DNA from: Paracoccaceae bacterium
GTDB lineage: Bacteria > Pseudomonadota > Alphaproteobacteria > Rhodobacterales > Rhodobacteraceae
Reading direction: 5' to 3'
Assembly (NCBI GenBank): GCA_012103375.1
Contig: WLWX01000001.1
Span: 372,001-436,000, forward strand
DNA length: 64,000 nucleotides
The position numbers and the translations under genes were made by a program. The notes beneath the pieces were generated by a model. The model was given only the letters and a program-made list of their open reading frames with translations, made no database searches and was not told the origin of the DNA. Positions within the stretch are counted from its first letter, which is position 1. Every line of letters starts with the position of its first letter. Shown in pieces: positions 54,651-63,941 of the stretch.

Positions 54651-54938
54651 TCAGGCCCTGGGCTTTAAGTAGTTCAGGCTTTCTTTGAGGATCAGCTTGT
54701 CCAATTCAAGCTCAGCGACGATCTTCTTGAGACGCCCATTCTCCTTTTCCAGGCTGCGCATCTCCGACAACTGCGACCGTCCCATACCACCAAACCGTTT
54801 CCGCCAGTTGTAATATGTCGCATCGCTGATGCCGACGCTACGACACGCCGATGCAACGTCACTTCCTCCCGTCAGCTTCAGCTCAATCTCACGCAGCAGC
54901 TTCAATACATCTTCGTCCGAATGCCGTTTCCGTGCCAT
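54651..54938 (-). CDS. IS3 transposase OrfA (HTH)
   Basis: ATG 54938 gives MARKRHSDEDVLKLLREIEL; 95 residues. HTH 'VASACRSVGISDATYYNWRK' is followed by the leucine-zipper-like 'MRSLEKENGRLKKIVAELEL', which mediates OrfA/OrfAB dimerisation, and the usual 'LDKLILKESLNYLK' end. Confidence 0.9.
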   Translation of the reverse strand: MARKRHSDEDVLKLLREIELKLTGGSDVASACRSVGISDATYYNWRKRFGGMGRSQLSEMRSLEKENGRLKKIVAELELDKLILKESLNYLKPRA

Positions 54939-54993
54939 TACATATTCCCCTCTCAAGACCAATGTAGTGGCCCAGTTTTAGGGGGGAAGGACA

Positions 54994-55863
54994 GGGTTCG
55001 ATTTGACGTTCGTCCACAAGCCAGCCCAACATCTCGGCTGATCCGTAACCCGTATCACCCACAAGCTTGTCAGGTTTGATGCCAAACCGCTCATGTACAC
55101 GATCGATCATCTCCCTTGCTGCCCGCGCCTCTGCAGGCCGGATCGGAGCCGTCGGCTCGACGTCCACGATGACTGCATTATCCAAATCGACCATATAGTT
55201 AGTGGAATAGGCAAAGTAGGCGGCTCCCCCGTCAGCCCCAGTCCAACGCGCTGCTGGATCAGCCGGTGAGATGTATTTGGGGACGACCTTGGTCGCAGCA
55301 CCGAAGGCCACATCATCCAGCGTCTCGAGATATTCGTCGACGGCACGGGACGTCAGATCTGCTGGCAGTCCGTCTTTGCTTTCAACGCCGCGCGTCTGGT
55401 TTGCATTCGCGGGGATCAGACTGGCATCAACACCAAAGCTGTGGCCGCCAACCAGCCCCTCATCCATGCAGCGCTGCAAAACGACCTCGAACAAATGTCG
55501 GAACAAACCGCTCTCGCGGAAACGGCCATGCCGGTTCTTAGAGAATGTCGAATGGTCGGGCACTGGATCAGCCAAATCAAGCTTACAAAACCAACGATAC
55601 GCCAGATTGACATGAACCTCTTCGCAAAGCCGTCGCTCGGAACGGATGCCCTGACAATAGCCCAACAACAGCATGCGGATCATCAGTTCAGGATCAATCG
55701 AAGGGCGGCCATTGGCACTGTAGTATGAAGCGAGCAAGGGGCGCACACCTGTCAGATCAAGGAAGCGATCAATTCCCCGGACGGGATGATCCTTCGGCAC
55801 AAAACTCTCGATCGAGAACTCATAGAACAGCGCGCCTTGCGCAACTTGCCTTGGACCCATCAT
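54994..55863 (-). pseudogene. Truncated IS1182 transposase (copy A2)
   Basis: The start MMGPRQVAQGALFYEFSIES is identical to copy A1 and stays identical through 'VDERQIEP', about 290 residues. It then runs into the IS3 end (CPSPLKLGHYIG). The first two catalytic Asp regions are kept, but the Glu motif near the C-terminus is gone, so it cannot be active. Confidence 0.9.
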
Positions 55864-55937
55864 CGCCGAACCCTCCACCCTCAAAACAAGTGAATCAGAG
55901 CGTGCGCGGCCAATCAACGGACTTTTTCAACAGTATC
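54994..55937 (-). mobile_element. Half copy of IS1182-type element A (A2)
   Basis: The outer end GATACTGTTGAAAAAGTCC lies at 55937 inward and matches copy A1; TCCG follows at 55938-55941, the same four bases that flank A1. The inner end is lost: the sequence stops at 54994 where IS3 begins. About 570 bp of the element are missing, so the IS3 insertion was followed by deletion. Confidence 0.9.
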
Positions 55938-55941
55938 TCCG

Positions 55942-56527
55942 CGATCTCACCATTGCTGAGTTCCTAAGTGTTAGCCCCGGTTTGTGCACAGAATGAGACT
56001 GGATTCTGGAAATCGAGGGGGATTGTCGCGCAAAACAGGGGGTAGTTTTCGCTTTTTTTAGGAATTTGCGTTCGAAAACGGCAACTTTTTGTCATCAATG
56101 TGATTGCAATCCCATATTGAGATCGCGAATCTTTGCGCAATTTGAAGTTGATTCTCTGACCGTCGCTATAGGTTGCTCCATGTAGCGCTGATTGGCGGCA
56201 GTTTGAACGCGCGACGGAAGACAGCGATCAAGCGCATTCAAACAACGATCCCATTCGGTATCCGCGATCATTTGGACATATTCCAACGGACAGTCGCCTT
56301 CGATCCCTTGCTGCATCATGGGTGAGCAATGGATGCAATTTCGGGATTTCGGAGAATTGCACATTTCGCACATTGATACAGTCGCATGATATGTCTGGCG
56401 AAGCGGATAAACGCGGCAGGGGCGTTCAAAGCTAAAGTGCACTACGTGCGACAATCGTAGTCGGGTCTATTCTGTCCGGTGTGAAATGGGAACGGACATT
56501 TGCCCCATGTTCAAACGCGCGCTGACC
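55942..56527. other. Region without a confident gene before the LysR gene
   Basis: This ~590-bp stretch is lower in GC than average. One minus-strand frame (56095-56454, 119 codons, MSHVVHFSFERPCRVYPLRQ) has several Cys pairs (CEMC, CIHC) that might bind zinc, but no clear ribosome site and no family I recognise. It may be a small gene or chance. An A/T-rich run (GCTTTTTTTAGG) at ~56050 could be part of a promoter or terminator. Confidence 0.35.
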
Positions 56528-57433
56528 TCACGAATCCAATCGAAGCGCCTTGAGCGATCTGGATAGCGACCGGCACATTAGATGCGTTGCGGGCGAGGGG
56601 TTGCTGCGTGACGAGATCAGAATGCTCATCTTCAGGTCCTTCAGAACTGGCGACAGGATGGTGATATAGCGCAGCAGCCCCTGTTCGATCTCTTCAAGAA
56701 ACCCGATCTTGGAGTAGATGCCGATACCGTGCTTGCGCAGGATCAGCGCCCGCGCCAGTGGCAGGGAATTGGTGATCAGTTGACGCGGCAGTTTTGTATC
56801 AGCATCCGACATTGCATCCGTGAACAACGAGTGTTTGGCCCGCCCATCGAACGACCTGACCACCTGAAAGGCTTCCAGATCGTCGATATCGAGCGCATCT
56901 CGTTCGGCCATCGGATGATCCGGGCGCAGGATCGCCCCGATGGGAGTCGATTTTTCCGAATGGATGCGAACACCCGGCAAAAGATCATTGCTGAAAGTAA
57001 TGCCAATATTCACGTCGCCATTGGCAACACCCAGCATTACCTCATCTGGCTGCGCGGTCTGGACGGTGTAAGCAATCTCGGGATGGCTGCGCGAGAATTG
57101 GTCCAGCACTTCTGGCAGCAGGCTGTGGGCAACCGAATCCAGCGTCGCGATGTGGATGTGGCCTGTGCGCAGTTCGCTGATGTCTTCGACTTGCGAGAGA
57201 ATTTTCTGGTAATCAAAAATGGTCTTGCGGCAGTGTTCCAGGACAACGGCACCTGCGTCGGTCAGTTCGACACCATCGGCATGCCGGTCGAAAAGGCGGA
57301 CGCCAAGGCTGTCTTCGATGCTGAGGATCTTTCGGTTCACCGAGGAAGACGCCACATTCAGAACGGCCGCCGCTTTTCGGATCGACCCCTGTCGTGCGAC
57401 TTCATCGAAGTATGTCAGGAACTTATCGTGCAT
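56528..57433 (-). CDS. LysR-family transcriptional regulator
   Basis: The 301-residue protein has an N-terminal winged HTH 'FDEVARQGSIRKAAAVLNVASSSVNRKI' (in parts, residues ~9-36) with the typical 'LGVRLFDRHADGVELTDAG' that follows. A periplasmic-binding-like effector domain (~90-295) comes after. It is transcribed away from the transporter operon, with 135 nt between the starts, the usual arrangement for a LysR protein that controls its neighbour and itself. The effector is presumably the transported substrate or a breakdown product. Confidence 0.92.
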   Translation of the reverse strand: MHDKFLTYFDEVARQGSIRKAAAVLNVASSSVNRKILSIEDSLGVRLFDRHADGVELTDAGAVVLEHCRKTIFDYQKILSQVEDISELRTGHIHIATLDSVAHSLLPEVLDQFSRSHPEIAYTVQTAQPDEVMLGVANGDVNIGITFSNDLLPGVRIHSEKSTPIGAILRPDHPMAERDALDIDDLEAFQVVRSFDGRAKHSLFTDAMSDADTKLPRQLITNSLPLARALILRKHGIGIYSKIGFLEEIEQGLLRYITILSPVLKDLKMSILISSRSNPSPATHLMCRSLSRSLKALRLDS

Positions 57434-57568
57434 CGCTCCGCCAAAATCCTGGGTGATGCGATAATCGCACCGCTACGTGGCGTTTTCTATTCTATGCGCA
57501 TCGCCCTCGAAGAGTCTACGATCAGGGCACTGCGCAAAAGAATCTCAACCAATTGGGAGTTACAGAAC

Positions 57569-58603
57569 ATGACACAACGCGATCTAAGTCGCCGCGGGGT
57601 CCTTGCGGGTATGGGCGCTGCTGCCGGAATGGCGGCAGGCGGCACTATGCTGTCGGTCGGGCCAGCATTGGCACAGGACACGTTTCAGATTCGCATGCAA
57701 CTTGGCTGGCTGGCCTCGAACGGCATCCTCGGCGAAGTAATGGCCGACAAGCTGGGCTATTTCGAAGAAGAGGGGCTGTCGCTCGAAATCGTGCCGGGTG
57801 GACCGAATATCGACGGCGTCGCCTCGGTCGCGTCGGGGGCGAACAATTTCGCCTCGATCTCGTCCTCGCCGTCGCTGATGCTGGCACGCTCGGCCGGGTT
57901 GCCGATCAAATGCGTTGCAGCGGGTTATCAACAACACCCGTTCACCTATTTCTCGCTGAAGGGAAATCCGATCAACGAGCCGAAAGACATGATCGGCAAG
58001 AAGATCGGCACCCAGGGCACGGCGCAAATTCTGTTGCGGGCGTTGCTGGCCAAGAACGGCATTGCCGAGGATGACGTCGAAGTCGTTGTGATGGGCGGCG
58101 ACATGGCCGCGCTGAAGACCGGTCAGGTCGATGCCGTCACCGGTTGGCAAACCAACGTCGGCGCGTTGTCGGTACTTGGTGACGAACGTGTCGACATGAT
58201 GTTGTGGGACGCGGGCATTCAGCTTTACGCCAACCCATATTACACCACGGATGCCATGCTGGCCGAAAACGGCGACAAGATCACCGCCGCAATCCGCGCC
58301 ACGGCGCGCGGTTGGGGTGCGGTCCACGCCGACCCGGAAGCGGGCGTTGATGCGCTGGTCGAACGCTATCCGAACCTCGACAAAGCCAGCGAGATGGAGG
58401 CCGTCGGCCTCGTGCTCGGCTTCTCGTTCAACGGGCTGACCGCCGCCAATGGCTGGGGTCAGATGGACGCGGCAAACTGGCAGGCGCAGATCGACACTTA
58501 TGATGCGTTGGGTCAGTTCGCTAATGGCGCGCCGGCGCTGGAGGACATCATGACGCTGGATATTCTGGACGCGACTGCTGATGCGCGCCCGAAAATCGGC
58601 TGA
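57569..58603 (+). CDS. NitT/TauT-type ABC transporter substrate-binding protein
   Basis: ATG 57569, with GGGAG upstream, gives 344 residues. The twin-arginine start '[20 protein letters not shown]' predicts export by Tat, cleaved after ALA (~residue 36). The mature part is an NMT1/THI5-like fold: '[20 protein letters not shown]', '[19 protein letters not shown]' and '[19 protein letters not shown]'. Such proteins bind sulfonates, nitrate, pyrimidine precursors or aromatic acids; the ligand is not evident here. First gene of the operon. Confidence 0.9.
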   Translation: MTQRDLSRRGVLAGMGAAAGMAAGGTMLSVGPALAQDTFQIRMQLGWLASNGILGEVMADKLGYFEEEGLSLEIVPGGPNIDGVASVASGANNFASISSSPSLMLARSAGLPIKCVAAGYQQHPFTYFSLKGNPINEPKDMIGKKIGTQGTAQILLRALLAKNGIAEDDVEVVVMGGDMAALKTGQVDAVTGWQTNVGALSVLGDERVDMMLWDAGIQLYANPYYTTDAMLAENGDKITAAIRATARGWGAVHADPEAGVDALVERYPNLDKASEMEAVGLVLGFSFNGLTAANGWGQMDAANWQAQIDTYDALGQFANGAPALEDIMTLDILDATADARPKIG

Positions 58604-58608
58604 GGGTG

Positions 58609-59400
58609 ATGGACACCGCACATACTACCGGGGAAGGCCGCAGCATCGCGGCCTCCCTCACCGATGCGTCGGTGAAGTTTGGCGATTTCACCGCGCTGAC
58701 CGATATCTCGCTGGAGATCGGCGAAGGTGAGATGTGGACGATCCTCGGCCCGTCGGGCTGCGGGAAATCCACGATGCTCAGGCTGGTGTCGGATCTTGTT
58801 CCGCCCGCCGCAGGCACCGTCACGATCCTTGGCAAATCGACCGAGGCGGCGCGCCTGGCCCGCGAATTTGCCTTCGTCTTTCAGGACGCGACCCTGCTGC
58901 CCTGGCGCAGCGCGATCAAGAACGTCGAATTGCCGCTGGAAATGGGCAAGAAACGCGGGATCGAAATACCGCGCGGCGACCGCACGCCGATGGAGCTGCT
59001 GGAGCTGGTCGGTCTGAAGGGCCGCGAAGATGCCTTGCCCCACGAATTATCCGGCGGCATGCGCCAGCGTGTCGCCATTGCCCGCGCACTGGTCTGCCAG
59101 CCGAAACTGCTGTTGATGGATGAACCCTTTGGCGCGCTGGACGAAATGACGCGCGACCATCTGAACCTGCAACTTCTGGATATCTGGAAGCAAACCGGCA
59201 CGACGATCCTGTTCGTGACGCATTCTATCCCCGAAGCCGTATTCCTGGGTCAGAAGGTCCTGATGCTGAAGGCGCATCCGGGTCGCATCAAGGACGTGAT
59301 CGACATCGACCTGCCTTACCCGCGTGAGATTGCGCTGCGCGAGGGACCGGAATTCAACGCCTATTGCAGCCAGTTGCGCAAATTGCTGGAGGAGTGCTGA
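58609..59400 (+). CDS. NitT/TauT-type ABC transporter ATP-binding protein
   Basis: The 263-residue ATPase energises uptake. Walker A '[14 protein letters not shown]' (~46-59), Q-loop '[11 protein letters not shown]', signature '[15 protein letters not shown]' (~146-160), Walker B '[17 protein letters not shown]' and switch His in '[10 protein letters not shown]' are all present. The ATG at 58609 lies just past the stop of the binding-protein gene, and its TGA overlaps the permease ATG. Confidence 0.94.
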   Translation: MDTAHTTGEGRSIAASLTDASVKFGDFTALTDISLEIGEGEMWTILGPSGCGKSTMLRLVSDLVPPAAGTVTILGKSTEAARLAREFAFVFQDATLLPWRSAIKNVELPLEMGKKRGIEIPRGDRTPMELLELVGLKGREDALPHELSGGMRQRVAIARALVCQPKLLLMDEPFGALDEMTRDHLNLQLLDIWKQTGTTILFVTHSIPEAVFLGQKVLMLKAHPGRIKDVIDIDLPYPREIALREGPEFNAYCSQLRKLLEEC

Positions 59401-60218
59401 TGGCCGTCACGGAACCTCAATCGCAGGCCCAAACCCCAAGTCAGCCCAAACCGACCGCCGGCCTGAGCGTGCAGGCGCGTGAACGGCTGAGGAATTCGGC
59501 CATTCCCATCGGCACCGCGCTGGCATTGCTGCTGATCTGGCAGTTGGGCGTGCGCCTGTTCGGCGTGCTGCAATACATCGCGCCCGCACCCACGGATATT
59601 TTGAGCGTCTTCGCCAATGAATACCCGCTGCTTTTGCGCAACCTGTGGCCGACCCTGATCGAAAGCCTGTCGGGCTTTGCCATGGGCAATCTGGCGGCGA
59701 TCCTGCTGGCCATCGCCTTCGTGCACAGCCGCACAGTCGAACGCGCGTTCTTTCCAATCGCGGTCTTCATCAACACGATCCCGATCCTCGCCATCGCGCC
59801 GATCCTGGTACTGATCTTCGGCCCCGGCATGACCGCCAAGGTCGTCATCGCCTCACTCATCTGCTTCTTCCCGACGCTGGTGAATATGGTGCGGGGGTTG
59901 CAGGCCGTGTCGCCCCAAACGCTGGAACTGGCGCGCATCCTCAGCGCGTCGAAGTCCGAGGTGTTCTGGAAAATCCGCCTTCCATCCTCACTGCCGTTTC
60001 TGTTCTCGGCCCTCAAGATCGCCGCCACCACCTGTGTGATCGGCGCAATTGTGGGCGAATGGATCGGGGCGAATGTGGGTCTTGGCGCGCTGATCATCGA
60101 AAGCACCTTCAACTTCCGCTCTCCATTGCTTTACGCCACGGTTTTCGTTTCGTCCGGGCTGTCTGTGGTGCTGTTTGCCAGCGTCACGATTGCCGAGAAA
60201 CTGATCGTCCGCTGGTGA
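59400..60218 (+). CDS. NitT/TauT-type ABC transporter permease
   Basis: The 272-residue integral membrane protein has about six TM helices after a ~40-residue polar N-terminus. The EAA loop that docks to the ATPase is seen as 'LELARILSASKSEVFWKIRLPSSL' (in parts, ~180-203), with the preceding 'NMVRGLQAVSPQTLELAR'. Start ATG overlaps the ATPase stop by one base. Confidence 0.92.
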   Translation: MAVTEPQSQAQTPSQPKPTAGLSVQARERLRNSAIPIGTALALLLIWQLGVRLFGVLQYIAPAPTDILSVFANEYPLLLRNLWPTLIESLSGFAMGNLAAILLAIAFVHSRTVERAFFPIAVFINTIPILAIAPILVLIFGPGMTAKVVIASLICFFPTLVNMVRGLQAVSPQTLELARILSASKSEVFWKIRLPSSLPFLFSALKIAATTCVIGAIVGEWIGANVGLGALIIESTFNFRSPLLYATVFVSSGLSVVLFASVTIAEKLIVRW

Positions 60219-60273
60219 GAACAACAGATTTTCCGGCCCTTGAACGGGTCGATCCAAACAGGAGGACATGACA

Positions 60274-61641
60274 ATGTCAGAACGTCACACAACGTTTGTC
60301 CAGGCAGATGCAGAACAGATCCCCGTGGTCGCCGATTGCGACGTGGTGGTCGTGGGCGCCGGGCCAGCGGGCCATGCGGCGGCGATCTCGGCGGTGCGCA
60401 ACGGCGCCTTGGTCACGTTGCTGGAACGCTATCACCATCTGGGCGGCATGGCCTCGGGCGGGATGGTTCTGGTGCTGGACGACATGGTGAATGAGGGCAA
60501 TGAGATCGTCACCACCGGCATCGTCAGCGAATTCGTCGACCGGATGAGCAAGCAGAACGCTGCCGTCTATCCCCCAAGCGAGGAATGCCAGACCAATTGG
60601 GAGGCCTGGCAGAAATGGTCACGCTGGGGCTGCATTGATTTCCACAAGGCGATGATGCCGCAGCCGATCATCCACGCCGTCGCCTTTGATCCGGACGGCT
60701 GGAAGCGTGTCAGCCTGGACATGGTGCGCGAGGCTAAGGTCAACCTGCGCACCCACAGCTGGTTCTCGGGCGTGCTGCGCGAAGGCGGCAAGATCACCGG
60801 CGTGATCGCCCAGACCAAACTGGGTCGTCAGGCGATCCGTGCCAAATATGTTGTGGATGCGACGGGTGATCTGGATGTGGGTGTGTCGGCAGGGGCCGAA
60901 TACATCGACGGCCAATACATCGTCACCACCGTTTTCCGCATGGCCAATGTCGACACGGAAAAAGCCATCGCCTTCGAATTTGCCGAGCCCGAGGAATATA
61001 AGAAACTCGACCGGCAGGCCCGCCGCGTCATCGGTGGGGCCTGGGGCATGTGGTGGCTGAAAACCCCGCTGCCCGGCATCGTCTGGTGCAACTGCCCGCA
61101 TATGCCCGGCTATGACGGGCTGTCCGTCGAAAGCATGGTTGAAAGCGAGGTTGAGGGCCGCGAGCGGATGATGAACCTTTACAAATTCGCCAAGGAGAAC
61201 ATCCCCGGCTTTGAGAATGCCGAGATGTTGGGTGCCGCAGAACAGATGGGCATCCGCCAGACTCGCCTGTTGCAGGGAGAGTATGTGGTGAACAAGGACG
61301 ACGTGAAGTCTCGCCGCTACTTCGAGGATACCGTCTGCCGGGGCCGCGACTACTATACCCCCTACCGCGCGCTGTTGCCCAAGGGGATCGACAATCTGAT
61401 CGTTGCCGGGCGGCACTATTCCGTTGAAAGCGATGCACAGAAACTCAGCCGCGAAATCCCGCCCTGTCAGGCGCAGGGCGAAGCGGCGGGTGTTGCTGTG
61501 TCGTTGGCACTGAACGGCGATCTGGCGCTGCGCAATGTCGATCACAAGGCAATCCAGAAGCAGATGCGCGCCCAGGGTGCTGACCCCGGTGACAAGCCAT
61601 CGCCCAACGCGCTGATCGAAAATCCGGTTGCGGCCGAGTAA
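60274..61641 (+). CDS. FAD-dependent oxidoreductase (PF12831-type)
   Basis: ATG 60274 (MSERHTTFVQADAEQIPV) is chosen because AGGAGG ends 8 nt before it and only 2 nt before the alternative ATG at 60268. 455 residues. The dinucleotide fold is 'VVVVGAGPAGHAAAISAVRN' (~24-43), then 'LLERYHHLGGMASGGMV' with Gly-Gly-x-x-x-Gly, 'YVVDATGDLDVGVSAGAEY' and 'NLIVAGRHYSVESDAQKLSR' near the end, all hallmarks of FAD_oxidored enzymes that act on sugars, steroids or organic acids. It lies between the transporter and the CoA-transferase gene and probably oxidises the imported compound. Confidence 0.88.
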   Translation: MSERHTTFVQADAEQIPVVADCDVVVVGAGPAGHAAAISAVRNGALVTLLERYHHLGGMASGGMVLVLDDMVNEGNEIVTTGIVSEFVDRMSKQNAAVYPPSEECQTNWEAWQKWSRWGCIDFHKAMMPQPIIHAVAFDPDGWKRVSLDMVREAKVNLRTHSWFSGVLREGGKITGVIAQTKLGRQAIRAKYVVDATGDLDVGVSAGAEYIDGQYIVTTVFRMANVDTEKAIAFEFAEPEEYKKLDRQARRVIGGAWGMWWLKTPLPGIVWCNCPHMPGYDGLSVESMVESEVEGRERMMNLYKFAKENIPGFENAEMLGAAEQMGIRQTRLLQGEYVVNKDDVKSRRYFEDTVCRGRDYYTPYRALLPKGIDNLIVAGRHYSVESDAQKLSREIPPCQAQGEAAGVAVSLALNGDLALRNVDHKAIQKQMRAQGADPGDKPSPNALIENPVAAE

Positions 61642-61652
61642 CGAGGTTACCC

Positions 61653-62819
61653 ATGACTGAAGCCACAATGCCGCTGAGCGGTGTTCGCGTGATCGACTTC
61701 ACCCAGGTGATGCTTGGCCCCTGTGCCACGCAGATGCTGGGCGATTTTGGCGCGGATGTGATCAAGATCGAACGCCCCGGCAGCGGCGATCTGTCCCGCA
61801 ACTTCTTCGGTGATCCGTCGGAACTGGCGGCGAACAATGCGGTTTTCGCCTCGCTCAACCGCAACAAACGTTCGATCACCATCAACACGAAGTCGGACGA
61901 GGGCCGCCAGCAGGTGCTGGACCTTGTGCGCACGGCGGATGTGGTGGTCGACAATTTCCGCGCCGGTGTGATGGGGCGGCTGGGGTTCGGGTATGATGAC
62001 CTTTGCAAGATCAACCCGCGGATCATCTGCGCCTCGGGCACAGGGTTCGGACCGACGGGGCCCTATGCCCACAAGGGCGGGCAGGACGTGCTGGCCCAGG
62101 CGATGACCGGGGTGATGGAGAAAACCCAGGACCCCTCGATCCCGAAGTCGATCTATCCGACAACGCTGTGCGATTATTCGGCCGGCATGCATCTGGTGCA
62201 GGGGATTCTGGCCGCTCTTTTGATGCGCGAAAAGACCGGGACCGGCCAGCAGGTCAACGTTTCGCTGTATGACAGCATGATCGCCATGCAGATGCAGGAG
62301 GCCGCGCAATGGTCGAAACATCGCGAGGTTCTGAACTGGGCCGCGATGCCGCTGACCGGCGTGTTTGATACGACCGACGGCGCGATTGTCATCGTCGGCG
62401 CGTTCAAGGCGAACCCGTTGCAGGATATCTGCAACGCGCTGGAAATCGACGACCTGTCGCCGGAGTATCCCACGCTCGACACCCAGCGCGCCAACAAACC
62501 GTTCCTGCAGGACACGTTTCGCACCCGCATCGCCACCAATACCTCGGCCCATTGGCTTGAACGGCTAGAGGCGCAGGATTTGCTGTGCGCCCCGGTCAAA
62601 TCCCTGGGCGAAGCGCTGGACGATCCACAGACCCGGATCAACGACATGCTCTGCCCGATTGATCATCCCGTGTTGGGCGAAGTCACCGTCGTCGGGTCCC
62701 CGGTGCATCTGAGCGCCGCCCCGATGGAGGTCCGCCATCTGCCGCCGAAACTGGGCGAACATACCGACGAGGTGTTGCAGGAACTCGCCACGCTGCTGCG
62801 AACCGAGGCCGCTGAATGA
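61653..62819 (+). CDS. CaiB/BaiF (family III) CoA-transferase
   Basis: The 388-residue enzyme moves CoA from a donor such as succinyl-CoA to a carboxylic acid. 'VRVIDFTQVMLGPCATQML' and 'LGDFGADVIKIERPGSGDL' open it; the catalytic Asp is in 'LCDYSAGMHLVQGIL' (D at ~residue 172, DxxxGMH as in formyl-CoA transferase). 'FGPTGPYAHKGGQDVLAQAMTG' is also typical. Start ATG 61653; the stop overlaps the next start (ATGA). It should activate the substrate as its CoA ester. Confidence 0.92.
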   Translation: MTEATMPLSGVRVIDFTQVMLGPCATQMLGDFGADVIKIERPGSGDLSRNFFGDPSELAANNAVFASLNRNKRSITINTKSDEGRQQVLDLVRTADVVVDNFRAGVMGRLGFGYDDLCKINPRIICASGTGFGPTGPYAHKGGQDVLAQAMTGVMEKTQDPSIPKSIYPTTLCDYSAGMHLVQGILAALLMREKTGTGQQVNVSLYDSMIAMQMQEAAQWSKHREVLNWAAMPLTGVFDTTDGAIVIVGAFKANPLQDICNALEIDDLSPEYPTLDTQRANKPFLQDTFRTRIATNTSAHWLERLEAQDLLCAPVKSLGEALDDPQTRINDMLCPIDHPVLGEVTVVGSPVHLSAAPMEVRHLPPKLGEHTDEVLQELATLLRTEAAE

Positions 62820-63586
62820 GCGTCATTTTCGACGTCAAAGACCACGTCGCACGGGTCACCATCGACAGGCCCGAGCGGATGAACGCCATCGACCCGGCGA
62901 CATTCCAGCGGTTGGCCGAGGTCTGGGCCGAGGTGGAAGCAACCCCCGACATCCGCTGCGTCGTGCTGACCGGCGCGGGCGAAAAAGCGTTCTGTGCCGG
63001 GGCGGACATGAAGGCGGGTGGCAGTAAGACGGGTGTCGAATACTGGAAAGAAATTCAAGATTGCGCAGGACTAGCGCTGCGCAAGACATTGAAAACGCCG
63101 GTGATTGCCCGTGTGAATGGCTTGGCGCTGGGCAGCGGGCTGGAAATGGTCATGGGCTGCGACATCGTGATCGCCGCCGACACAGCCCGCTTTGGCCTGC
63201 CCGAAGCCCGCGTGGGCCGGGTGCCGCTGGACGGCGGCATTGTGCTGCTGCAACGCCTGATCCCACGCAACATCGCGGTCGGCATGATGATGACGGGTCG
63301 GATTGCACCGGCGGAAGAAATGGCGCGTTATGGTCTGGTGAATGCCGTGGTCCCCGCCGCTGATCTGGACGCCGAGGTTGACCGCTGGGTCGCCGATATC
63401 CTTGCAGCAGCGCCTCTGTCCCTGCGCGCCATCAAATCCGTCACCCGCGAAACCGCCACCATGCCGGTCCACGATGCGTTTGCCCGCGAAACGCCCGAAT
63501 TGATCGCGGCGCTGAACTCTGAAGACGCCGACGAAGGCGTCACCGCTTTTCGCGAAAAACGCGCGCCGGTCTGGAAGGGCCGGTGA
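62816..63586 (+). CDS. Enoyl-CoA hydratase/isomerase family protein
   Basis: The 256-residue crotonase-fold enzyme has oxyanion-hole segments 'GAGEKAFCAGADMKAGG' (~55-71) and 'NGLALGSGLEMVMGCDIVIA' (~100-119, with the first catalytic Glu). The second Glu is in 'ARFGLPEARVGRVPLDGG' (~122-139). Both acidic residues required for hydration are present. It acts after the CoA-transferase in the presumed pathway. Confidence 0.92.
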   Translation: MSVIFDVKDHVARVTIDRPERMNAIDPATFQRLAEVWAEVEATPDIRCVVLTGAGEKAFCAGADMKAGGSKTGVEYWKEIQDCAGLALRKTLKTPVIARVNGLALGSGLEMVMGCDIVIAADTARFGLPEARVGRVPLDGGIVLLQRLIPRNIAVGMMMTGRIAPAEEMARYGLVNAVVPAADLDAEVDRWVADILAAAPLSLRAIKSVTRETATMPVHDAFARETPELIAALNSEDADEGVTAFREKRAPVWKGR

Positions 63587-63590
63587 TCCG

Positions 63591-63941
63591 GTGACACTTG
63601 TCATTATCAGCGCCTGTGTCGACGTGAAGGACGGTATCTGCACAACCTCATGCCCGGTGGACTGCATCTATGAGGGGGAGCGGATGTACTACATCCACCC
63701 CACCGAATGCATCGAATGCGGCATGTGCGAAAGCATCTGCCCGGTCGATGCGATCCGCTACGACGACGAAGTCCCAACCGAAGAACTCCCCTTTGTCGAT
63801 CTGAACGCCGCCGCCTTTCGCAATGCGGCCGGAGAGGTGGTTGAACCCGGCGGCTGGTCTGAAAAGCAACCGGCCATCGCCGATCCGCCGGAACTCGCGA
63901 CATTGGTGCAACCATCGAAGGGCGCAGAGAATGGCGGATGA
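63591..63941 (+). CDS. Seven-iron/4Fe-4S-type ferredoxin
   Basis: The 116-residue electron carrier starts at GTG 63591. Cys motifs are 'CVDVKDGICTTSCPVDCI' (N-terminal, 3Fe-4S or 4Fe-4S) and 'CIECGMCESICPVDAI' (4Fe-4S). A C-terminal extension of ~55 residues is typical of FdxA-type proteins. It overlaps the next gene by 11 nt. As part of the operon it could take electrons from the FAD oxidoreductase. Confidence 0.9.
   Translation: MTLVIISACVDVKDGICTTSCPVDCIYEGERMYYIHPTECIECGMCESICPVDAIRYDDEVPTEELPFVDLNAAAFRNAAGEVVEPGGWSEKQPAIADPPELATLVQPSKGAENGG

Larger units (their letters stand above)
53806..54993 (-). mobile_element. IS3-family element (1188 bp)
   Basis: The ends begin TGTCTAGCCCCCAAGTTCTGG (left, first 20 shared only in part) and TGTCCTTCCCCCCTAAAACTG (right, inward); both continue to GGGCCA. 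The flanks (CGGC / GGGTT) show no target duplication, as expected if a deletion has joined it to the half IS A2 on the right and the OmpA-like gene on the left. Confidence 0.88.
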
